DNA of 64,000 bases, taken from assembly GCF_000344615.1 (NCBI RefSeq), contig NZ_KB467824.1, positions 2,537,963 through 2,601,962 on the forward strand. The letters are read 5' to 3'. The DNA comes from Janthinobacterium sp. CG3. GTDB lineage: Bacteria; Pseudomonadota; Gammaproteobacteria; Burkholderiales; Burkholderiaceae_D. The notes under the pieces were generated by a model. The model did not search any database and was not told the origin of the DNA. It saw only the letters and a program-made list of their open reading frames with translations. The position numbers were made by a program, and so were the translations under genes. Below, piece after piece: positions 19,289 to 28,836 of this stretch (positions are counted from its first letter, which is position 1; the number at the start of each line of letters is the position of its first letter).

Positions 19289-20206
19289 CTACGCGCCGAA
19301 GCGGCCCTGGGCTTGCTGGCGGAAGGCTTTTGGCGTCATGCCCTTCAGTTCGAGAAAACGGCGGTTGAAGTTGGCGACGTTGTTGAAGCCGGCGTCATAG
19401 CAGATATTGGTGACGTAGCGCTCGGTCTCCATCAACAGTTCGCAGGCCTTGTTGACGCGCAGGCGGTTGACGAAGTCGGTGAAGCTGTTGCCCGTCGCGC
19501 TGCGGAAAAAGCGCGAGAACATCCGCTCCGGCATGTCCAGCTGCTGCGCCAGTTCCTTCATCGAAAACTGGCTGGCGTAGTTCTGCACGATGAAATTGAT
19601 GGCGGAGCTGATGCGCGCCAGCGCGGCGTCGTCGTCGGTCGATTGCATCGGGATCGTCGACAGCAGCTGGTAGTCGCTGCTGCGCGCCAGTTCGCCCAGC
19701 AGCGTGAGGAATTCGATGAAGCGCGGCAGGCCGGCGCTGTCGCGGATGCGCATGAAACGCTCGTGCGCCTGCGCGCTGATGTTGAAAAATTCGATGCCGT
19801 GCAGCGCCCGGTGCAGCAGCGGCAGGATGCTTTTCACCTCGGGAATCACGCCGGCCAGCGTTTCCAGCGGCGCATGGGCGAACTGGATCACCATGTCGCG
19901 CAGCTCGACGCCCTCTTCCGGCGTGTCGATCGAGACCCAGTTGTGCGGCACCCGCGGCCCGGTCAGCACCAGGTGGCCGGGCGCAAACTGGCCGATGTAG
20001 TCGCCGACGAAGACCTTGCCGCTGCTTTCGAGGATCAGGTGCAGCTCGTATTCGTCGTGGTAGTGCCAGCGCACCAGCGAGCTGGGAAAGCCGTGTTCGA
20101 GGTAGCGGATGAAGCCGAACGTCCCCTTCGGCTCGAAGCCCTGGGTGGCGTCGCGCTCGCGCTCATGCTCGAGCTGCAAGGCGTGGTGGGCGCTTTTTGG
20201 CGGCAT
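19289..20206 (-). CDS. mtlR: AraC-family activator of the mannitol/polyol operon (MtlR-like, paralogue 2)
   Basis: The 305-residue protein has a cupin sensor (VRWHYHDEYELHLILESSG, PGHLVLTGPRVPHNWV) and a C-terminal AraC domain (FSMKELAQQLDMPERMFSRF, CYDAGFNNVANFNRRF). Size and layout match Pseudomonas MtlR, the activator of mtlEFGKDYZ for mannitol, arabitol and glucitol. It lies about 200 bases downstream of xylB on the same strand, with a family A repeat between. It is therefore the likely regulator of this operon and perhaps of the dehydrogenase-porin genes at 35.7 kb, whose promoter carries the same direct repeats. A close paralogue lies at 12996-13907. Which of the two binds those sites is not known. 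Confidence 0.88.
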   Translation of the reverse strand: MPPKSAHHALQLEHERERDATQGFEPKGTFGFIRYLEHGFPSSLVRWHYHDEYELHLILESSGKVFVGDYIGQFAPGHLVLTGPRVPHNWVSIDTPEEGVELRDMVIQFAHAPLETLAGVIPEVKSILPLLHRALHGIEFFNISAQAHERFMRIRDSAGLPRFIEFLTLLGELARSSDYQLLSTIPMQSTDDDAALARISSAINFIVQNYASQFSMKELAQQLDMPERMFSRFFRSATGNSFTDFVNRLRVNKACELLMETERYVTNICYDAGFNNVANFNRRFLELKGMTPKAFRQQAQGRFGA

Positions 20207-20260
20207 GTCTCGGTCTCCATCGGTGTGCGCCGCGGCGGCGGTGCGAGTATCCGCACTGTC

Positions 20261-20366
20261 GTAGGTCGGATGAGCGAAGCGTAATCCGACAATGTTGGCC
20301 GGAGCGAGACGCGCTGCTCCCGGCCAACGTTGTCGGGTTACGCCGTTCCGGCTAACCCGACCTACG
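20261..20366. repeat. Palindromic intergenic repeat, family A copy 5 (complete unit)
   Basis: This is the most complete copy. It starts GTAGGTCGGATGAGCG and ends CTAACCCGACCTAC. Inside, ACAATGTTGGCC and GGCCAACGTTGTCGG form a central palindrome flanked by one small hairpin on each side. The element lies between xylB and the MtlR-like gene. Confidence 0.85.
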
Positions 20367-20411
20367 AAAACTGTCGTTGGCTTGACGACAGTATAGCAAG
20401 CCGCGGGTCGC

Positions 20412-21878
<1,467 letters not shown>

Positions 21879-21891
21879 GGCGGCCTCCCCT

Positions 21892-23391
21892 TTAGCGCGC
21901 CAGCGCGTGGTTCAGCGCATCATTCAGCGCAACCCGCGCGCCGTCGCGGTACAGGCGCGCCAGCGCGTCCGCCACCTCGGCAACGAAGCGCGGCGCCTCG
22001 CTCAACTCGCCGAACAGCTCGCGCATCGACAACAGCGCGGCCGGGTCGGCGCCGCCGCGCAGCGCGTGCTCGCGCAGCCGCTCGGCGTACGGGTCGTTGA
22101 TCGGCATCGGCCGGCCCTGCTCGTCGCTGCCGTTCAGGTAGCGGAACCAGCAGGCCACGGTAAAACCGAGCAGCTTGACCGGGCCGCCCAGTTCCAGCTG
22201 TTCGCGCACCGACGGCAGCACGAATTTCGGAATGCGCGCCGAGCCTTCGGTGCCGATGCGCGACAATTGGTCGCGGATCGCCGGGTTGGAAAAACGCTCG
22301 ATCAGCGTGCGCTTGTAGTCGGCCAGGTCGATGCCCTCGACCGCCGGCAGCAGCGGCGTCACCTCGATGTCCATCATGTCGGAGAACAGCTGGCGGATGC
22401 CGGCGTCGGCCATCGCCTCGTGGGCGAATTCGTAGCCTAACAACATGCCGATGTAGCACAGCGACTGGTGGCCGGCGTTGAGCAGGCGCAGCTTCATTTT
22501 TTCGTAGGGCAGCACGTCGCCGGTCATTTGCGCGCCGACTAGTTCCCACGCCGGGCGCCCGCCCGGGAAGTGGTCTTCGATCACCCATTGCTTGAACGGC
22601 TCGGTCATCACCGGCCAGGCGTCGAGCAGGCCGAATTTTTCGCGCAGCAGCGCGCGGTGTTCGTCGGTGGTGGCCGGGGTGATGCGGTCGACCATGCTGT
22701 TCGGGAAGGCGCAGTGCTCGGCCAGCCATTCGCTCAGCGACGGCGAACGCAGCGCCGTGAAGGCCAGCAGCATCTTGCGGGCGACGTCGCCGTTGTTTTG
22801 CAGGTTATCGCAGGACATCACGGTGAACGGCGCCAGCCCGCGCACGCGGCGCCGCGCCAGCGCCTCGGCCAGGTAGCCGAACGAGCAGCGTGGCGTGTGC
22901 GGATTGGCCAGGTCGTGGACGATGTCGGGGTGGCTGGCGTCGAACTCGCCGCTGCCCTGGTTGATGTAATAGCCGCCCTCGGTGATGGTCAGCGAGACGA
23001 TGCGGGTGGCCGGATCGGCCAGCTTTTCCAGCACCGCGTCAGGGTCGTCCGGCGCGTACAGGAATTCCAGGATCGAGCCGACCACCCGTGGCACGTCGCC
23101 GGCGGCGCTGCGTTCGACGACGGTGTACAGGCAGTCCTGCGCCAGCATGGCGTCGCGGATGGCGGCGTCGTGCGGCAGCAGGCCGACGCCGCAATAACCC
23201 CATTGCTGGTGGCCGGGCAGTTGCAGCAGGTCGTCCAGGTAGAGCGCCTGGTGGGCGCGGTAAAAACCGCCCACGCCGATATGCACGATGCTGCGCGCCA
23301 CCGCGCCGCGGTCGTAGGACGGGCCGGGAATGCCGGACGGCAGGCCGCCCAGCGCGGCCTGGTTCAATTGCACGGTCGCCTGCGTCATCAC
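21892..23391 (-). CDS. mtlD: Mannitol/polyol 2-dehydrogenase (long-chain family)
   Basis: The 499-residue NAD-dependent enzyme belongs to the polyol-specific long-chain dehydrogenases. IVHIGVGGFYRAHQALYLDDL is the N-terminal nucleotide-binding region, quoted here as HIGVGGFYRAHQALY. The catalytic motif KxxxxNxxH is present (KLRLLNAGH, near residue 300). Relatives oxidise D-mannitol to fructose and D-arabitol to xylulose. The start overlaps the mtlK stop (GTGATG after AAAGGAG), so translation is coupled. With the importer upstream and xylulokinase downstream it forms the usual Pseudomonas-type mtl order. Confidence 0.93.
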   Translation of the reverse strand: MMTQATVQLNQAALGGLPSGIPGPSYDRGAVARSIVHIGVGGFYRAHQALYLDDLLQLPGHQQWGYCGVGLLPHDAAIRDAMLAQDCLYTVVERSAAGDVPRVVGSILEFLYAPDDPDAVLEKLADPATRIVSLTITEGGYYINQGSGEFDASHPDIVHDLANPHTPRCSFGYLAEALARRRVRGLAPFTVMSCDNLQNNGDVARKMLLAFTALRSPSLSEWLAEHCAFPNSMVDRITPATTDEHRALLREKFGLLDAWPVMTEPFKQWVIEDHFPGGRPAWELVGAQMTGDVLPYEKMKLRLLNAGHQSLCYIGMLLGYEFAHEAMADAGIRQLFSDMMDIEVTPLLPAVEGIDLADYKRTLIERFSNPAIRDQLSRIGTEGSARIPKFVLPSVREQLELGGPVKLLGFTVACWFRYLNGSDEQGRPMPINDPYAERLREHALRGGADPAALLSMRELFGELSEAPRFVAEVADALARLYRDGARVALNDALNHALAR

Positions 23392-24443
23392 GCCGCTCCT
23401 TTCGCGACGTAGCCGCAGGTATTGCCGAGGCGGTCGAAATGGTGCACGAAGTCGTGTTCGAAACTGAGGTGGGTGCGGTCGCCCGGATGCAGGAAAATCC
23501 GTTCGCTGCCGCGCGCCACCACCTGGATGTTGTTTTCCAGGCGCGCGTAGACCAGCGTCTCGACGCCCAGCGATTCGACCATGTCGACGCTGGCCGGCAG
23601 GCTGCCGGGCTGCGCCGCCGCCAGCACGTGCACGTGTTCCGGGCGGATGCCGACGAAGCCGTCGGTGGGCGCCCCGGCGCCGGCCATTTCGGCCAGCCGC
23701 GGCAGGCCGGCGGATGGCACCACGTTCATGCTCGGGGTGCCGATGAACTGCGCCACGAAGCGGTTGGCCGGGCGATCGTACAGTTCCAGCGGCGAGCCGT
23801 GCTGTTCGATCTGGCCGTCGCGCAGCACCACCACGCGGTCGGCCAGGGTCATCGCCTCGACCTGGTCGTGGGTCACGTAGATGGTGGTGGCGCCCAGCTC
23901 GCGGTGCAGCTTGGCGATTTCAATGCGGGTCTGCACGCGCAGGGCCGCGTCCAGGTTCGACAGCGGTTCGTCGAACAGGAACACCTTCGGGTCGCGCACG
24001 ATGGAGCGGCCGATGGCGACGCGCTGGCGCTGGCCGCCGGACAGTTCCTTCGGCGTGCGTTCCAGGTATTTTCCCAGGTCGAGGATGGCGGCGGCCTTGT
24101 CGACCTTTTCGCGGATCACGGCGCGGTCGACGCCGGCCAGTTTCAGCGCGAACGACATGTTCTCGAACACCGTCATGTGCGGATACAGCGCGTATGACTG
24201 GAACACCATCGCCAGGTCGCGCTTGGAAGACGGCAGGTTGGTGATGTCGCGCCGGTCCAGGTGCAGGCTGCCCTTGTCGATCGGCTCCAGGCCGGCGATC
24301 AGGCGCAGCAGGGTCGACTTGCCGCAGCCGGACGGGCCGACGAAGACGACGAATTCGCCCTTCTCGATTTGCAGGTCGATGCCCTTGATGGCGTGGTGGT
24401 CGCCGAAGAATTTTTCTATGTTGCTCAGTTGCAGGTAAGCCAT
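23388..24443 (-). CDS. mtlK: Polyol ABC transporter ATP-binding protein
   Basis: The 351-residue ATPase is of the MalK/UgpC type. It has Walker A GPSGCGKST, signature LSGGQRQRVAIGRS, Walker B VFLFDEPLSNLDA and the H-loop in THDQVEAMTLADR. The C-terminal regulatory domain has VGIRPEHVHV. It powers uptake through MtlF and MtlG. It lies between mtlG (31 bases upstream) and mtlD (overlapping). The ATG at 24443 is preceded by AGGACATC. Confidence 0.95.
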   Translation of the reverse strand: MAYLQLSNIEKFFGDHHAIKGIDLQIEKGEFVVFVGPSGCGKSTLLRLIAGLEPIDKGSLHLDRRDITNLPSSKRDLAMVFQSYALYPHMTVFENMSFALKLAGVDRAVIREKVDKAAAILDLGKYLERTPKELSGGQRQRVAIGRSIVRDPKVFLFDEPLSNLDAALRVQTRIEIAKLHRELGATTIYVTHDQVEAMTLADRVVVLRDGQIEQHGSPLELYDRPANRFVAQFIGTPSMNVVPSAGLPRLAEMAGAGAPTDGFVGIRPEHVHVLAAAQPGSLPASVDMVESLGVETLVYARLENNIQVVARGSERIFLHPGDRTHLSFEHDFVHHFDRLGNTCGYVAKGAA

Positions 24444-24474
24444 GATCGATGTCCTATTCTTATATATACGGTAC

Positions 24475-25293
24475 TTATTTGACTGCGCCGAAGGTCATGC
24501 CTTGCACCAGTTGCTTCTGGCAGAACCAGCCCAGCGCCATGATCGGCGCGATCGCCATCAGCGAGGCGGCCGACAGCTTGGCCCAGAACAGTCCCTCGGG
24601 GCTGGAGTACGAGGCGATCAGCCAGGCCAGCGTGCCGGCGTTGGAGGCGCCCAGGTTGAGCGACCAGAACGACTCGTTCCACGACCAGACCATGCACACC
24701 AGCGCGGTCGAGGCGATGCCGCCCACCGACAGCGGCAGCACGATGTAGCGGAACTCGTGGAAAACGGTGGCGCCGTCCATGCGCGCCGCCTCCAGGATTT
24801 CGCGCGGCAGCTCGCGCATATTCGTGTACAGCAGCCAGATCATGATGGGCAGGTTCATCAGCATGAACATCACGGTCAGGCCGACGCGGGTGTCGAGCAG
24901 GCCGAAGTACTGGTAGCAGATGTAGATCGGCATCAGCGCGCCGACGCCGGGCATGTAGCGCGAGCTGAGCATGAACTTCAGCAGGCCGATGGTGCCGCGG
25001 GTCGGGAAGAAGGCCATCGAGTAGGCCGCCGGGATCGCGATGGCCAGCCCGACCGCCGTCGAGACCACGCTGGTGATCAGCGAATTGAAGGCGTAGCCGA
25101 GGTAGTGGTCGCGTCCCATGACGTCGCGGAAGCTCTCCAGCGTCGGCGTGAAGAACAGCAGCGGCGGCGTGGCGATCGCCTGGCCCTCGGTCTTGAAGGC
25201 CATCAGGCCGAGCCAGAAGATCGGGAAGAACAGCAGCAGCGCGAAAAACCAGGCGGCCACGGTGCGCGTATGCAGGACAAGTTTATTGTTCAT
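24475..25293 (-). CDS. mtlG: Polyol ABC transporter permease (MalG-type)
   Basis: The 272-residue inner-membrane protein has six predicted membrane segments, starting WFFALLLFFPIFWLGLMAF. The cytoplasmic EAA loop that docks the ATPase is EILEAARMDGATVFHEFRYI. AAGGAGACACCG precedes the ATG. It starts 10 bases after mtlF. Position and length match MtlG/SmoG of sorbitol and mannitol importers. Confidence 0.93.
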   Translation of the reverse strand: MNNKLVLHTRTVAAWFFALLLFFPIFWLGLMAFKTEGQAIATPPLLFFTPTLESFRDVMGRDHYLGYAFNSLITSVVSTAVGLAIAIPAAYSMAFFPTRGTIGLLKFMLSSRYMPGVGALMPIYICYQYFGLLDTRVGLTVMFMLMNLPIMIWLLYTNMRELPREILEAARMDGATVFHEFRYIVLPLSVGGIASTALVCMVWSWNESFWSLNLGASNAGTLAWLIASYSSPEGLFWAKLSAASLMAIAPIMALGWFCQKQLVQGMTFGAVK

Positions 25294-25303
25294 CGGTGTC
25301 TCC

Positions 25304-26164
25304 TTATTTCGCCAGGTTCTTGCCGATGACGCGCATCAGGAAGAAGGCCGCGATATTCGCCAGCAGCACCGCGAACAAGGCCCCGGCCGAAGCCGCGCCG
25401 ATATCGTAGGACAGCAAGGCTTGCTGATAGATCATGAAAGTGATGGTGGTGGTGTCGAAGCCCGGACCGCCGCTGGTGGTAGTGAAGATTTCGGCGAACA
25501 CCGACAGCAGGAAGATCATTTCAATCATCAGTACCACCGAGACCGCGCGGCCAAGGTGCGGGATGTACAGGTAGCGCAGCTTCTGCAGGTAGTTGGCGCC
25601 GTCCATGCCGGCCGCCTCCAGCTGTTCCTTGTCCATCGATTGCAGCGACGTCATGAAGATCAGGCAGGCGAACGGCAACCACTGCCACGACACCATCATG
25701 ATGATGGCCAGCAGCGGGAACGCCGACAGCCAGTCGATCGGCGTCAGGCCGAAGAACAGGCTGACCTGGGCGAACAGGCCGTAGATCGGGTTGAGCAGCA
25801 TGTTCTTCCACATCAGCGCGTTCACCGCCGGCATCACCAGGAACGGCGAAATAAGCAGCACGCGCACGATGGCGCGGCCCGGGAAGGCTTCGTTGATCAG
25901 CAGGCCGAGCGCGGCGCCCAACACCACCGTGATGGCCATCACCGAGAACATCAGCACGAAGGTGTTTTTCAACGCCGGCAGGAAGGCGCCGTCGGTGAAG
26001 AAAAAGTGGAAGTTCGCCAGTCCGTGGAATTCGTGCTCGCCGGGGCTGAGCATGTTGAAGCGAATGAAGGCGTAATACAGGGTGATCAATAGCGGGACGA
26101 TGGAAATGACGGCCACGGCGAGCACGGCCGGTGTCAGCAAGGTCCGAGGTATGAGTCGTGTCAT
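25304..26164 (-). CDS. mtlF: Polyol ABC transporter permease (MalF-type)
   Basis: The 286-residue permease has a first membrane segment PAVLAVAVISIVPLLITLYY and five more. The EAA loop is QLEAAGMDGANYLQKLRYLY. The ATG at 26164 gives MTRLIPRTLL, a normal start for this family; the frame is open further upstream but that part is GC-rich intergenic hairpin sequence. It partners MtlG to form the channel. The gap of about 200 bases from mtlE holds a large stem-loop that may lower permease expression relative to the binding protein. Confidence 0.92.
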   Translation of the reverse strand: MTRLIPRTLLTPAVLAVAVISIVPLLITLYYAFIRFNMLSPGEHEFHGLANFHFFFTDGAFLPALKNTFVLMFSVMAITVVLGAALGLLINEAFPGRAIVRVLLISPFLVMPAVNALMWKNMLLNPIYGLFAQVSLFFGLTPIDWLSAFPLLAIIMMVSWQWLPFACLIFMTSLQSMDKEQLEAAGMDGANYLQKLRYLYIPHLGRAVSVVLMIEMIFLLSVFAEIFTTTSGGPGFDTTTITFMIYQQALLSYDIGAASAGALFAVLLANIAAFFLMRVIGKNLAK

Positions 26165-26251
26165 AAGGTTCTCAGGTGCGCAGAGGGACGCCGGCCCGCG
26201 GGCGGGACGGCGATGAAACAGCGGCGCTGGAGCGCCCGGGGAGTCGCTGCA

Positions 26252-26328
26252 AACCAGCGGCGTAAGACCGGGGCCGGACGGGGACGCCGTGTCCCCGGGG
26301 GTCTGGCCCCGGCTCAATGCCGCTGGTT
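26252..26328 (-). repeat. Large intercistronic stem-loop between mtlE and mtlF
   Basis: Outer arms AACCAGCGG (26252-26260) and CCGCTGGTT (26320-26328) are perfectly complementary. Inside, CCGGGGCC (26268-26275) pairs with GGCCCCGG (26305-26312), and GGGGAC (26280-26285) pairs with GTCCCC (26291-26296) around a five-base loop. It lies inside the operon and has no T-run. Like the malE-malF structures of enterics, it probably stabilises the upstream binding-protein message or causes partial termination (inference). Confidence 0.7.
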
Positions 26329-26369
26329 CGGTTTGGCGTAGTTGGCCCGTCGGGGCGCGCCGAAACCGT

Positions 26370-27680
26370 TTATTTGTAATACCCGCCCTTGCGCATTTCG
26401 CGGTCGGCCGCTTGCTGGGTGATTTCCAGCGCCTGGTCAACCGTGACCTTGCCCAACAGGGCCGCGGTCATTTGCTGGCCGGCCGCCACGCCGATCGCCT
26501 GGAATTCGGGGATCGAGGCGAACTGCACGCCGATGTACGGCGACGGCGGCAAGGTGCTCTGGTTCGGCCGGCCGGTGGCGATGGCCTTGCCTTCGGCGGT
26601 GGCGAACTTGGCCGCTTTGACGAACTCCGGCGACGCGTAGGTCGACTTGCGGGTGCCGGTCGGCACGGTGGCCCAGCCGGTCTCTTTCGCCACCAGCTTG
26701 ATGTACTCTTTCGAGGTGGCCCAGTTGATGAACTTTTGCGCTGCCTCGGGCTGCTTCGAGCTCTTCGGAATGGCCAGCGACCAGGCCCACAGCCAGTTGG
26801 CGCCGCGTTCGGTCACCGCGACCGGCGACTGGGCGAAGGCGACCTTGTCGGCCACTTTGCTCTGCTTTGGGTCGGTGATGAACGAGGCGGCGATGGTGGC
26901 GTCGATCCACATGCCGCACTTGCCTTCGTTGTACAGCGCCAGGATTTCATTGAAGCTGTTCGAGGACGAGCCCGGCGGGCCGAAGTTTTTCAGCAGGTCG
27001 ACGTAGGTGCCGACGGCGTCCTTCCATGGCTTGCTGGTGAATTGCGGCTGCCATTTCATGTCGAACAGCTGGCCGCCGAAGGAGTTGGCCATCGTCGTGA
27101 TCAAGGCCATGTTGTCGCCCCAGCCCGGTTTGCCGCGCAGGCAGATGCCGTACACGCCGTTGGCCGGGTCGTGGATCTTGGCGGCCACGGCGCGGATGTG
27201 CGCCCAGGTCGGACGGTCTTCGATCGTCATGCCGGCTTTTTTAACCAGGTCGCTGCGGTACATGATCATCGAGCTTTCGCCGTAGAACGGCGCGGCGTAC
27301 AGCTTGCCGTTCAGCGACAGGCCGTCGCGGATCGACGGCAGCAGGTCGTCGACGTCGTAGGCGGCGTCGGGTTTGATCGGAATCAGCCAGTCCTTCTTGG
27401 CCCAGATCGGCGTTTCGTACATGCCGATCGTCATGACGTCGAACTGGCCGCCCTTGGTGGCGATGTCGGTGGTCATGCGCTGGCGCAGCACGCCCTCTTC
27501 CAGCGTGACCCATTTCAGTTTGATATCGGGATTGGCTTGCTCGAAGAATTTGCTGAGCTTTTGCATCTCGATCATGTGGCCGTTGTTGACGGTAGCGATC
27601 ACCAGGTCGGTGGCGGCCACGGCGGCGTTGCTGACACAGAGTACAGCTGCGCACAGGGCGCCGCTTGCGATACGTTTCAT
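26370..27680 (-). CDS. mtlE: Polyol ABC transporter periplasmic binding protein
   Basis: The 436-residue protein has a signal peptide (ALCAAVLCVSNAAVAA, about 22 residues) and a family-1 solute-binding fold. Typical stretches are DVMTIGMYETPIWAKKDWL, APFYGESSMIMYR and a long C-terminal lobe with NWATSKEYIKLVAKETGW. It matches SmoE/MtlE binding proteins, which bring mannitol, sorbitol or arabitol to the permease. The ATG at 27680 has GGAGAC before it. It is the first gene of the operon and follows a promoter with phased AGTATC repeats. Confidence 0.93.
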   Translation of the reverse strand: MKRIASGALCAAVLCVSNAAVAATDLVIATVNNGHMIEMQKLSKFFEQANPDIKLKWVTLEEGVLRQRMTTDIATKGGQFDVMTIGMYETPIWAKKDWLIPIKPDAAYDVDDLLPSIRDGLSLNGKLYAAPFYGESSMIMYRSDLVKKAGMTIEDRPTWAHIRAVAAKIHDPANGVYGICLRGKPGWGDNMALITTMANSFGGQLFDMKWQPQFTSKPWKDAVGTYVDLLKNFGPPGSSSNSFNEILALYNEGKCGMWIDATIAASFITDPKQSKVADKVAFAQSPVAVTERGANWLWAWSLAIPKSSKQPEAAQKFINWATSKEYIKLVAKETGWATVPTGTRKSTYASPEFVKAAKFATAEGKAIATGRPNQSTLPPSPYIGVQFASIPEFQAIGVAAGQQMTAALLGKVTVDQALEITQQAADREMRKGGYYK

Positions 27681-27733
27681 GTTGTTGTCTCCAGTTTTTA
27701 TCTTTGGCGGTACAAGGTCTGCACCACGTAGAC

Positions 27734-27788
27734 AATGTATCACTCGGCTTCGATACTTTCTGATACTGGAAAACCTAGTGTCGATACT
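27734..27788 (-). promoter_or_regulatory. mtl operon promoter with three phased AGTATC half-sites
   Basis: Read on the minus strand, AGTATC occurs at 27788-27783, 27767-27762 and 27757-27752. The first two are 21 bp apart and the last two 10 bp apart, so all face the same side of the helix. The second copy ends 22 nt before TACATT (27739-27734), which with the preceding TGA reads as an extended -10, TGATACATT. Direct repeats at 21 bp next to the -35 region are the usual binding layout of AraC-type activators. Confidence 0.65.
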
Positions 27789-27998
27789 CTTTTGCACAGG
27801 GCTTTGGCGGCGCCACCGCGACGCTCGATGACGGCCGCCACTTGATATTTCTTGGCGGGGGGAGCGGTTTTTAAGATTTTCGACTTATGCAATAACGCCA
27901 ACTTCAGCCCGGTGGAATTACGATATAATCGGCCCGGCATGGCACCTGGCCATGCGGTTTCGCTTTCCTTCAACACCTACTCCACAGCAGGAACTTTT

Positions 27999-28640
27999 AT
28001 GCTCATTCTTCACGGTTATTGGCTGTCGCTGGCAGCTTACCGCGTGCGCGTCGCGCTCAAGCTCAAAGACGTGGCGTTTGAGGAACGCATGCATGACCTG
28101 TCCTGCGGTCATCAGCATGAGTCGGTGTTTCGCGCCCTGAATCCAGCCGGCGCCGTGCCCGCGCTGGAAGGCGGCACACCCGAACCGCTGACGCAAAGCC
28201 TGGCGATTTTGGAGTGGCTGGAAGAAACCTACCCAACAATGCCGCTGCTGCCGCCAGACGCCGCCGGCCGGGCGCGCGTACGTGCAATGTTCTTGTTGAC
28301 GGCGGCCGATGCGCATCCGCTAGTGGTGCCGCGAGTGCAAAAGCGCCTGGCCACGCAGTTTGGCGCCAGCGAGGCCGCTGGCCGCGAATGGGCGGCGCAC
28401 TGGTTTACCGAAGGCCTGGCCGCTTACGAAGCACTGCTTTCCGATGGCGCGACGCGCTGCCATAACGAAATGCTCAGCCTGGCCGACCTGGCGCTGGCTA
28501 GCCATTTGATTGGCGCAGAGCGTTTTGGCATCGATATTTCAACATTCCCCCGCGTGGCAACGGTCGGCGCGTTGCTGTTCAAGCTGCCGGAATTTGAATC
28601 GTCGCATCCGCGCCATCAAGTCGGCGCCGTGGCGACCTGA
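27999..28640 (+). CDS. Zeta-class glutathione S-transferase, maleylacetoacetate isomerase-like
   Basis: The 213-residue protein has an N-terminal thioredoxin-like domain (LAAYRVRVALKLKD, NPAGAVPALE, LTQSLAILEWLEETYP) and an all-helical C-terminal domain. The overall pattern is that of bacterial MaiA, which isomerises maleylacetoacetate to fumarylacetoacetate in tyrosine breakdown. In place of the usual RSSAAYR near the glutathione site it has LSLAAYR, so one active-site Ser is changed. No fumarylacetoacetase or homogentisate dioxygenase is adjacent. GCAGGAAC precedes the ATG at 27999. It may be a GST of another specificity. Confidence 0.8.
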   Translation: MLILHGYWLSLAAYRVRVALKLKDVAFEERMHDLSCGHQHESVFRALNPAGAVPALEGGTPEPLTQSLAILEWLEETYPTMPLLPPDAAGRARVRAMFLLTAADAHPLVVPRVQKRLATQFGASEAAGREWAAHWFTEGLAAYEALLSDGATRCHNEMLSLADLALASHLIGAERFGIDISTFPRVATVGALLFKLPEFESSHPRHQVGAVAT

Positions 28641-28836
28641 AGGCCCATGCCGGCATACCGGCCGCGGTTACCCGGGCGCCGAGCGCGAAGCGACACTGAC
28701 AGAGGCGGTCGTGCGCACCACTTTCGCGTTGACCGCAAAAACTGCCGGCGACTACTTGCGGCGACTCGCATTCTTGACATAACCAGGCCTACCGGCCCGC
28801 CGAAACGCGCAACCCGGGGGCATACTGGTGCGCTAG

